A model generated the notes under the pieces. That model searched no databases and was not told the origin of the DNA. It saw only the letters and a list, made by a program, of their open reading frames with translations. Shown here in pieces: positions 1-6,132 of a stretch of 12,919 nucleotides of DNA. This DNA comes from JBAVQS01 sp049694275 (GTDB lineage: Bacteria > Chloroflexota > Anaerolineae > UBA4142 > SHND01): positions 1 through 12,919 of the forward strand of contig JBAVQS010000206.1 of the NCBI GenBank assembly GCA_049694275.1, written 5' to 3'. Each line of letters begins with the position of its first letter. The first letter of the stretch is position 1. A program made the position numbers and the translations under genes.

Positions 1-1483
1 AGCGCTCGTGGCCTTTGCCGGTCATAATCACCAGGTCGCCGGGCCGGGCGAGCTGCTGGATGGCAAAACGAATAGCCTCTGCCCGGTCGTCGACAATGTA
101 ATAGTCCCGATCGCGCTGACGGCCTGCTTTTTCCAGTCCGTCGGCAATCGCGGCGTTGATCGTGTCGAGCGATTCGGTGCGGGGGTCCTCGGCCGTAACG
201 ACAGTCAAATCTGCGAGCCGCCCGGCAATATTTCCCATCCAGGGTCGTTTTTGCACGTCGCGCAGCCCCGCCGCGCCAAAGACGACGATGACCCTTCCGG
301 CCGTCAGTCCCCGCACGGTTTCCAGAACGCGTTCGAGGGCGTTCGGCGTATGGGCAAAATCCACAATGACCATAAAGGGTTGCCCGCGGTCAATGTGTTC
401 CATGCGGCCGGAGATGCCACGGGTCAGGGCAATCCCGCGCTGGATGGCGTCGAATGGAATCCGGCGCGCCAGGCCGACCCCAGCGGCGGCGAGGATGTTC
501 GAGACGTTGAAATTGCCGACGAGCGGCGAGTTAATCGCCAGTTCGCCGAATGGCGTGTCAACGGTAAAGGACATCCCGGCCGGCGTGGGGTGAATGTCCC
601 GCGCAAAAATCCACTTTTCGCTTTCGCCGGCGGGCGCCCTGGCGGGATTATCAGCCGTCCGCTCCAGCCCGTAAATGATTTTTTCGTCCGCCGGAAGCGC
701 GCGGAGAAAATCAAACACCCCGCGTGTGTTATCGTCGGCATTGAGGACGGCGACTTTAGCCGTGCGCGGCTTGCGGCGAGTCGTTGCCAGCGCGCGAAAA
801 AGCATTGCCTTGGCCTCGCGATAGTTTTCCCAGTCGCCGTGAAAGTCGAGATGCTCATGGGTGATGTTGGTTACCACGGCGATATCGAAATCGACGGCGT
901 CCAGCCGGTGTTGGGCCAACCCATGGGAGGTGGATTCGATCACGGCGTATTCCGTGCCGGCGGCGACCATCTGCGCCATATAGTCCTGAATCGCGGGCGC
1001 GTCGGGCGTCGTCGTATGAAAACCGGTATCGATCTCCCGTCCGCCAATATGGGCGGCGACCGTCGTCACTGTCCCCACCGTGTGCCCCGCCGCGAGCAGG
1101 ATATTTTCGATGAGGGTGCTCGTCGTCGTCTTGCCATCCGTGCCCGTTACGCCGATCACGCGCAGGTTGTGGGTGGGGAAATTGTGCCAGGCTGCGCAGA
1201 GATAGGCGAGGGCCGCGCGGCTATCACGAACGATGATCCATGCAGGTGGATGGGTGAGAGGGGGAACCAGCGGGTAAGGCTGCTCGGCGACAATGGCGAC
1301 GGCGCCGCGCGCGAGCGCATCTGGAATGAACCGGGCGCCATCCACCTCGACGCCGCGAATGGCGACAAAGAGCGCGCCGGGGGTGACCCGCCGCGAGTCT
1401 TCCGTAATGTGGGTAATCTCGATATCGGCTTTATTCTGAACGGTGTATTCCGGAAGCGCGCCTAGAAGAGAACCCAGTTGCAT
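1..1483 (-). CDS. murE: UDP-N-acetylmuramoyl-peptide ligase MurE (3' end cut by window edge)
   Basis: Cytoplasmic Mur ligase that uses ATP to add the third (diamino acid) residue to UDP-MurNAc-L-Ala-D-Glu in peptidoglycan precursor synthesis. I translated 494 codons from ATG at 1483 to the left edge without a stop; family members are about 490-520 residues, so only the last few tens are missing. Visible landmarks are the N-terminal motif DSRRVTPGALFVAIRG, ATP loop GTDGKTT (residues 114-120, Lys118), TTTPD, the ESTSHGL substrate motif, TNITHEHLDFHG, DFAHTPNALE (from 375), FGAAGLRDVQKRP (from 402) and EDPRTE (432-437). The last sits where meso-diaminopimelate enzymes carry DNPR, so Arg435 is kept but the first two positions differ. 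The start lies 2 nt past the alcohol dehydrogenase stop and has no clear Shine-Dalgarno site, which suggests translational coupling. MurE is a confident call; its amino-acid specificity is not determined. Confidence 0.93.
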   Translation of the reverse strand, partial: MQLGSLLGALPEYTVQNKADIEITHITEDSRRVTPGALFVAIRGVEVDGARFIPDALARGAVAIVAEQPYPLVPPLTHPPAWIIVRDSRAALAYLCAAWHNFPTHNLRVIGVTGTDGKTTTSTLIENILLAAGHTVGTVTTVAAHIGGREIDTGFHTTTPDAPAIQDYMAQMVAAGTEYAVIESTSHGLAQHRLDAVDFDIAVVTNITHEHLDFHGDWENYREAKAMLFRALATTRRKPRTAKVAVLNADDNTRGVFDFLRALPADEKIIYGLERTADNPARAPAGESEKWIFARDIHPTPAGMSFTVDTPFGELAINSPLVGNFNVSNILAAAGVGLARRIPFDAIQRGIALTRGISGRMEHIDRGQPFMVIVDFAHTPNALERVLETVRGLTAGRVIVVFGAAGLRDVQKRPWMGNIAGRLADLTVVTAEDPRTESLDTINAAIADGLEKAGRQRDRDYYIVDDRAEAIRFAIQQLARPGDLVIMTGKGHER

Positions 1484-1485
1484 AT

Positions 1486-2511
1486 CTAGTCGATCTTGAG
1501 CACCTGGGGACCGATGTGCCGTCCGGCTTGAAGATCGACCAACGCGCGATTCGCATCCTGGAGTTTATACACCTGCGGCTGCAGTTGGAGTGAAATGGAG
1601 GCCGCAATCTCGAGAAACTCTTGAATATCGCGCCGCGAAACATTCGCCACGCTCTTGATCTCTTTTTCTGACCAGAGATGGGCCAGGTAATCCAGGTTGC
1701 CGAGCTGGCTCTTGTCCTGGTCGTCCTTGTGACTGGCGTCGATGATCAGCCTGCCCCCATGGTCGAGGTTCTCTAACGCCTCGACGACCGGCTTCCAGTT
1801 CGGGGTTGTATCGATAATCGCATCGAGCTTGGCCAGCGGCTCTTCGTCGATTGCGCCGGTCCATGCGACGCCCTTGTCCTGGGCGGTGGCGCGCTCTTTT
1901 TGAACGGAGCTAAAGACCGAGATGGGGGAATGCGGATAGAGATGCTTGACCAGTTGCAGAATAATCTGACCGGGATAGCCAAGCCCGAATAGGCCCAGGC
2001 TGTCGCCATCCTTGATTCCGGTCAGGCGCAGCGCGCGCAGGCCGACCGGACCGTCACACAGGAGTGCGGCAGTCTCGATATCTGCCAGGGTATCCGGGAG
2101 ACGAAAGGCGAAATCCTCCGGCACACGCATGTATTGAGCGTAGCCGCCATGCGTATCCCGGCCGGTGGCGCGGAAATTGACGCAGAGGTTTTCGTTCCCC
2201 TCCTTGCAAAAGCGACAGACGCCGCAGGAGGAATAGATCCAACCGACGCCGACCCGATCGTCCACCTGAAACAGGCTTTTGCCCATCGTCATGGCCACAC
2301 GGCCGACGACCTGGTGTCCGGGGATGATGGGAAGGTGCGGGGGAGGGGTGCGTCCTTCGATCTCATCCAGGTCGTTAGGACAGATGCCGCAGGCCGAAAC
2401 TCGGACCAGGATCTCGCCAGGGCCCAACACCGGGTCCGGGAGATTCATGTATTTGAGCGGCATCTTGTTCTCGTCGAGATTGCAATGCCGATGTAGTACC
2501 ATCGCGCGCAT
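1486..2511 (-). CDS. Zinc-dependent medium-chain alcohol dehydrogenase family protein
   Basis: Predicted cytoplasmic NAD(P)-dependent oxidoreductase of the zinc alcohol dehydrogenase (medium-chain) superfamily, 341 residues from the chosen ATG, a normal family length. Catalytic zinc ligands are likely Cys41 (ACGICPNDL), His66 (PGHQVVGRV) and Cys152 (LLCDGPVGLRAL). The structural zinc site is complete: Cys96, Cys99, Cys102 and Cys110 (CGVCRFCKEGNENLC). The nucleotide-binding Rossmann loop is GLGYPG (176-181). The usual GHE motif reads GHQ, a substitution next to the catalytic histidine. A longer reading frame opens at TTG 2532, but ATG 2511 fits the family N-terminus (MRAMVLHRH) better; neither has a good Shine-Dalgarno site, and ATG 2502 is a further option. 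The gene has its own promoter at 2560-2587 and ends 2 nt before murE, so the two are probably co-transcribed. The substrate cannot be told from sequence. Confidence 0.9.
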   Translation of the reverse strand: MRAMVLHRHCNLDENKMPLKYMNLPDPVLGPGEILVRVSACGICPNDLDEIEGRTPPPHLPIIPGHQVVGRVAMTMGKSLFQVDDRVGVGWIYSSCGVCRFCKEGNENLCVNFRATGRDTHGGYAQYMRVPEDFAFRLPDTLADIETAALLCDGPVGLRALRLTGIKDGDSLGLFGLGYPGQIILQLVKHLYPHSPISVFSSVQKERATAQDKGVAWTGAIDEEPLAKLDAIIDTTPNWKPVVEALENLDHGGRLIIDASHKDDQDKSQLGNLDYLAHLWSEKEIKSVANVSRRDIQEFLEIAASISLQLQPQVYKLQDANRALVDLQAGRHIGPQVLKID

Positions 2512-2559
2512 AGGTTTGTATAGGGGCCCCAAAATCCAACGGCAATTTTTCCTAAAACT

Positions 2560-2587
2560 ATATTAGCACGTAACGATTGGACGTCAA
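2560..2587 (-). promoter_or_regulatory. Sigma70-type promoter for alcohol dehydrogenase-murE
   Basis: On the minus strand, TTGACG (2582-2587, 5 of 6 to consensus) is followed by a 16-nt spacer and TAATAT (2560-2565, 4 of 6). Predicted transcription start is near 2553, leaving a leader of about 42 nt before ATG 2511. It lies just beyond the T-tract of the upstream terminator, so the alcohol dehydrogenase-murE unit appears to be transcribed independently of nuo. Confidence 0.6.
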
Positions 2588-2593
2588 TGCGAC

Positions 2594-2628
2594 AAAAAGC
2601 CCGCCGGTGATGATGCACACAGGCGAGC
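2594..2628 (-). terminator. Intrinsic terminator of the nuo operon
   Basis: Reading the minus strand, GCTCGCC (2622-2628) pairs with GGCGGGC (2599-2605) over 7 bp with one G-U pair. A single T/C mismatch and an inner GTG/CAC stem follow, closing a loop of about 8 nt. Five T residues (2594-2598) come directly after the stem. It begins 7 nt past the stop of the 67-residue ORF and is the only good GC-hairpin plus T-tract I found downstream of nuoN. Confidence 0.8.
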
Positions 2629-2635
2629 CCTGGCT

Positions 2636-2839
2636 CTAGCGCCCGATGATGCTCAACCAGTTTGTGTTTGAAAAGATGCTGCAAGCCAAAAAGATAAAGA
2701 TGCAGAGGAGGATTACCCCGCAGGGGATTCCCAGGCATCCCTTCCCAAACCCGAACTGGCGCTGCAGCCAGTTGAACAGGCTGTCGAGCAAAAAGAGCTC
2801 GAGCAGGCCCTGCAGACATCCTTGTCGACGGTCAAACAT
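2636..2839 (-). CDS. Small hypothetical membrane protein, last gene of the nuo operon
   Basis: A 67-residue protein I do not recognise by name. The N-terminal half (1-35) is amphipathic (LELFLLDSLFNWLQRQFGFG). It is followed by one strongly hydrophobic helix at about 38-56 (GVILLCIFIFLACSIF) and a short polar tail ending IIGR. Four cysteines (8, 35, 40, 47) plus one more at 53 sit near or in the membrane segment. Support for translation is a good Shine-Dalgarno GGAG 7 nt before ATG 2839, and an intrinsic terminator starting 7 nt after the stop. It lies 57 nt downstream of nuoN with no terminator between, so it should be on the nuo transcript. A role as an accessory or assembly factor for complex I is only a guess from position; an unrelated small membrane protein is equally possible. 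Confidence 0.7.
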   Translation of the reverse strand: MFDRRQGCLQGLLELFLLDSLFNWLQRQFGFGKGCLGIPCGVILLCIFIFLACSIFSNTNWLSIIGR

Positions 2840-2896
2840 CGTTCCGCTCCAATTTCACCTGTGGCGCGCCGGGGGAAATCCGGGCGTCAAACAAGT

Positions 2897-4426
2897 CTAC
2901 TTGAAGGCAATCATCTTGAACATCGCCATGGACGCCGTCGCGAGGTTGAAAAATGGCGTTGGATAGAGCGAGATGACTAACGTCATGATCCCTGAAATGA
3001 TAACGCCGCTATTGAGCCAGCGATCAGGGCGGACGGGCGCCGCGTCAAGCGCCGGTTCAAAGAACATGGGGCGCAGGACACGGAAATAGTAGAAAACGGA
3101 GATAATGCTGTTGATGACGCCGATGATCGCCAGCGGCAACTGCCCGGACTGGAGCGCCGCGGTAAAGACGGCGAATTTGCCGATGAATCCGGCCGTCGGG
3201 GGGATGCCCGCGAGCGACAGCATGAAAAAGACGAGCATGGCCGAAAGGAAGGGCGCCCGGCGAATCATGCCGCCGTACTGCGAAATGTCAGTGGCGCCGG
3301 TCTGGTTCTCGATTGCAATGACGATCAGGAATGTGCCCAGGTTGGTAAAGAGGTAGGCAAAGAGATAGATCAGGACGGCATTCAGCCCGTCGATGGGGGC
3401 GGTTCCGCTCAGGTTCAGCCCGACAAGACCGATCAACATATAGCCGGCCTGCGCAATCGAGGAGTAGGCGAGGAGGCGCTTGACATTGGTCTGGCTGAGC
3501 GCGATGACATTCCCGACCGTCATGGTCAACGCCGAGATGACGGCGAGCAGGATGCCCCACGAGCCCTGGTAGGGGATGATTCCGCTCACAAAGACGCGGA
3601 TGAGGATCGCAAAGCCGGCAGCCTTGGGCCCGACCGAAAGGAACGCGGTGACCGGCGTGGGCGCGCCTTCATAAGCGTCCGGCGACCACTGGTGGAAGGG
3701 AACCAGGGCAATCTTGAACCCAAACCCGGTGAGAATCAGCGCCGCGGCAAAGAGCGCCAGGTTGTCGTTGGCGGGGTTGGCCTGGAACGCGGCTGCAATC
3801 TGGTTCAGGCTCAGCGAGCCGGTCGCGCCGTAGAGCAGCGAAATGCCATAGAGCATTGTCGCCGATGTGACCGCGCCGTACAGGAAATACTTGAGCGAGG
3901 CTTCGTTCGATTTGCGATTCTCGCGCAAAAACCCGGTCAGGATGTACGAGATATAGCTCAGGAACTCGGTGGCGAGATAGATCATGAGCAGGTTGGTGGA
4001 ACCAGCCATGAGGACCATAGCGAGCACGGCAAGGGCAAAGAGGCCAAAGAATTCGCCGCGGTATGCGGTACGCCCGCGCAGGTAGGTGAAGGACCCGGCC
4101 AGGATGATGATCCCTGCAACCAGCGCAAAGATGCGGAAAAAGTGGGTAAAGTTATCCGCGACATACAGCACGTCGGCGGGTTGTTGGGCGGGGGCCAGGC
4201 CTGCAATATTCGCCGGACACTGGGTCACATCCACGCAAAAGACAGCAAACTGCGAGCCCTGGATAAAGAACCAGAGGGTTACCGCCAGCGCGAGAATGAA
4301 CCCGAGCATGGTCAACCAGCCGAGGCGATTGGCGCCCTTGTCGCGCCAGACCAGGTCCAGCCCGAGCACGAGCAGGGCGACCACGGTCAAGATCAGTTCA
4401 GGACTGATATAGGGGAGTAGATTCAT
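2897..4426 (-). CDS. nuoN: NADH-quinone oxidoreductase subunit N
   Basis: Antiporter-like membrane subunit of complex I, one of the three large proton-translocating subunits. The 509-residue sequence has about 14 hydrophobic segments. Conserved charged positions expected for the proton path are Glu154 (LATEFLSY), Lys238 in GFKIALVPFHQWSPDAYEG, Lys268 (GPKAAG) and Lys417 (GFIGKF). The lysine at the last position is typical of NuoN, where NuoM carries glutamate. The block WSPDAYEGAPTPVTAF is diagnostic. The loop after the second helix is long (about 56-95) and holds Cys64 and Cys70, predicted to face outside. ATG 4426 is 13 nt after the nuoM stop, with a weak GAAGA ribosome site. The next gene downstream is the small membrane ORF. 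Confidence 0.96.
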   Translation of the reverse strand: MNLLPYISPELILTVVALLVLGLDLVWRDKGANRLGWLTMLGFILALAVTLWFFIQGSQFAVFCVDVTQCPANIAGLAPAQQPADVLYVADNFTHFFRIFALVAGIIILAGSFTYLRGRTAYRGEFFGLFALAVLAMVLMAGSTNLLMIYLATEFLSYISYILTGFLRENRKSNEASLKYFLYGAVTSATMLYGISLLYGATGSLSLNQIAAAFQANPANDNLALFAAALILTGFGFKIALVPFHQWSPDAYEGAPTPVTAFLSVGPKAAGFAILIRVFVSGIIPYQGSWGILLAVISALTMTVGNVIALSQTNVKRLLAYSSIAQAGYMLIGLVGLNLSGTAPIDGLNAVLIYLFAYLFTNLGTFLIVIAIENQTGATDISQYGGMIRRAPFLSAMLVFFMLSLAGIPPTAGFIGKFAVFTAALQSGQLPLAIIGVINSIISVFYYFRVLRPMFFEPALDAAPVRPDRWLNSGVIISGIMTLVISLYPTPFFNLATASMAMFKMIAFK

Positions 4427-4439
4427 AACCAGTCTTCTT

Positions 4440-6023
4440 TTAGCTTCCGATCATTTTCAGAATCGCCGTGCTCGCGCTGTTGATGGTATCAATCAGCCAT
4501 TGCGGATAGAGGCCGACAATGACGGTCAGGATGAGCAGGGGGGCGAGCGTAATGATTTCGTACCCGTGCAGATCGGGCAGGTTGACCCACGTCTGCTTGA
4601 GCGTGCCGAGCAGGACGCCCTGGATGACTTTCCAGAGGAAGTAGGCTGCCGTGATGACCACGCCAAACAGGGCGATGAAGGTTAGCCAGGGCAGGAAGGC
4701 AAAGGCGCCGCGCAGGACCAGGAACTCGGCGACAAACCCGGCCAGTCCAGGGAGCCCGAGCGAGGCGAACGCAGCCAGCAAGAGCAGCGCGCCATAGACC
4801 GGCACTTTGGCCCCGAGCCCGCCGAATGCCTTGAGGTCGCGGGTGTGTGTGCGCTCATAGAGCATGCCGACCAAAAAGAACAGCGCACCCGTAATGAGAC
4901 CGTGCGCAAGCATTTCAAGCACGGCGCCGTTGACGGCAACCGCCGCGCTGTTCAAGAGAGACGGATCCGTCGCACCCTTGATGGGCAGCGCCGCCGCGGC
5001 CGCGATGCCCAGAACGACATAGCCCATGTGGTTGACCGACGAATAGGCAATGAGCCGCTTGAAATCGGTCTGCGCCATGGCGACCAGCGCGCCGTAAACG
5101 ATTGAGATGACTGCCAAAGTGCCAATGATCGGCGCAGCGGCGCGGAACACGTCGGGGAACATCGAGAGCAAAAAGCGAATGTAGCCGTAGGTGCCGAGCT
5201 TGAGCAGGATGCCTGCCAGAATCACCGAACCGGCGGTGGGCGCGGCCGTGTGCGCATCCGGCAACCAGGTGTGGAAGGGCCAGAGAGGGACCTTGATCGA
5301 GAACGCAAGGAAGAAGCCCACAAAGGCGAGCGCAGCGGCGCCAAAGTTGGCGGCAAATGGGTGATTGCTCATCGCCACGGTCATATCAAAGGTCTGCGGA
5401 GTCGAGTTCAGATAGATGGCGATGATGGCCAGCAGCATAAAGACCGACCCGGCCAGGGTGTAGAGAAAGAACTTGATGGCCGAGTACTGCGGGCGGTCCT
5501 CGTCGTGGCCCCAGATGCCGATGAGGAAATACATCGGCACCAGCCCGACTTCCCAAAAGATATAGAACAGGAAAAAGTCGAGCGAGGCAAAAACGCCAAG
5601 CATGCCGGTTTCGAGCAGGAGAAAGAGGAAAAAGAACTCACGCACGCGGTGATTGATCACGCGGGCCGAGTAATAGAGCGAGACGGTGGTGAGCAGCGTC
5701 GTCAAAAAGATGAGCGGAACGCTAATCCCGTCGACGCCCAGGTGAAAGTTAACGCCCAGTCCCTGAATCCACGGGTAACATTCGCCCACAAAGAACGGCT
5801 TGCTGCCGTTCGTAATGGCTTGCCCCACAGCGTCCGATCCGCAGCCGCCAAAGGTAATTCCCGGATAGGCGGCATATGCAACCCAAAGCCAGATCGAGAG
5901 AGCCAATGGCACAAGGCTCAAGATGATCGATCCGGTCTTGATCCACTTGTCGTTCGGTAGAAAGAGAACGAGTATGGCCGCTGCAAGGGGCACGAATATG
6001 ATCAAACTCAGCAGTGGGAGCAT
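4440..6023 (-). CDS. nuoM: NADH-quinone oxidoreductase subunit M
   Basis: Second antiporter-like proton-pumping subunit of complex I, 527 residues, close to the usual 490-530. Diagnostic features are Glu158 (FWEVGLVPMYFLIG), Lys244 in SIKVPLWPFHTWLPDAH, Lys275 (LLKLGTYGYIR) and Glu433 (GFVAEF), the glutamate that separates NuoM from NuoL and NuoN at the last charged site. The loop between helices 2 and 3 (about 54-95) carries Cys61 and Cys82 and is predicted to face outside because the preceding loop is lysine-rich (NDKWIK). A strong Shine-Dalgarno GGAGGA lies 8 nt before ATG 6023. Upstream, the 109-nt gap to nuoL is occupied by an inverted heptamer-repeat structure. Confidence 0.96.
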   Translation of the reverse strand: MLPLLSLIIFVPLAAAILVLFLPNDKWIKTGSIILSLVPLALSIWLWVAYAAYPGITFGGCGSDAVGQAITNGSKPFFVGECYPWIQGLGVNFHLGVDGISVPLIFLTTLLTTVSLYYSARVINHRVREFFFLFLLLETGMLGVFASLDFFLFYIFWEVGLVPMYFLIGIWGHDEDRPQYSAIKFFLYTLAGSVFMLLAIIAIYLNSTPQTFDMTVAMSNHPFAANFGAAALAFVGFFLAFSIKVPLWPFHTWLPDAHTAAPTAGSVILAGILLKLGTYGYIRFLLSMFPDVFRAAAPIIGTLAVISIVYGALVAMAQTDFKRLIAYSSVNHMGYVVLGIAAAAALPIKGATDPSLLNSAAVAVNGAVLEMLAHGLITGALFFLVGMLYERTHTRDLKAFGGLGAKVPVYGALLLLAAFASLGLPGLAGFVAEFLVLRGAFAFLPWLTFIALFGVVITAAYFLWKVIQGVLLGTLKQTWVNLPDLHGYEIITLAPLLILTVIVGLYPQWLIDTINSASTAILKMIGS

Positions 6024-6042
6024 TGAACGAGTCCTCCAGCAA

Positions 6043-6131
6043 AGACCGCCGACTGCTGACCTTTGACCGCCGTTTTGTCACTGCCAGGGAGAGCGCAGTC
6101 TTGGCGGTCTGTGGTCTACGGTCTGCGATCC
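6043..6131. repeat. Inverted degenerate heptamer arrays between nuoL and nuoM
   Basis: Left array, plus strand 6043-6084, six 7-nt units: AGACCGC, CGACTGC, TGACCTT, TGACCGC, CGTTTTG, TCACTGC. After a 10-nt spacer (6085-6094) comes the opposing array, 6095-6131: GCAGTCT, a 2-nt slip (TG), then GCGGTCT, GTGGTCT, ACGGTCT, GCGATCC. Within it, 6043-6056 is a 14-bp inverted match to 6095-6110 interrupted only by that 2-nt bulge, so the nuo transcript could fold a strong hairpin with a 38-nt loop. The structure begins 1 nt after the nuoL stop and ends just before the nuoM Shine-Dalgarno site. Confidence 0.75.
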
Positions 6132-6132
6132 G

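Noticed and set aside
8..1465. 485-residue open frame on the plus strand
   Set aside because: It lies antisense to a complete set of MurE motifs, has low-complexity Arg/Gly-rich content typical of a GC-rich shadow frame, and has no family resemblance.
2523..2530. GGGGCCCC palindrome in the alcohol dehydrogenase leader
   Set aside because: It is only 8 bp, has no spacer or second copy, and may be chance in GC-rich DNA.
2445..2819. 124-residue minus-strand open frame spanning the terminator and promoter region
   Set aside because: It runs across the terminator, the promoter and the start of the alcohol dehydrogenase in another frame. The 67-residue ORF in this region has the ribosome site and terminator placement, so it is the better call.
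2867..2886. GC-rich hairpin just after the nuoN stop (CGCC/GGCG type stem with a mismatch)
   Set aside because: There is no T-tract after the stem on the minus strand, so it is not a convincing terminator. The better terminator is at 2594-2628.
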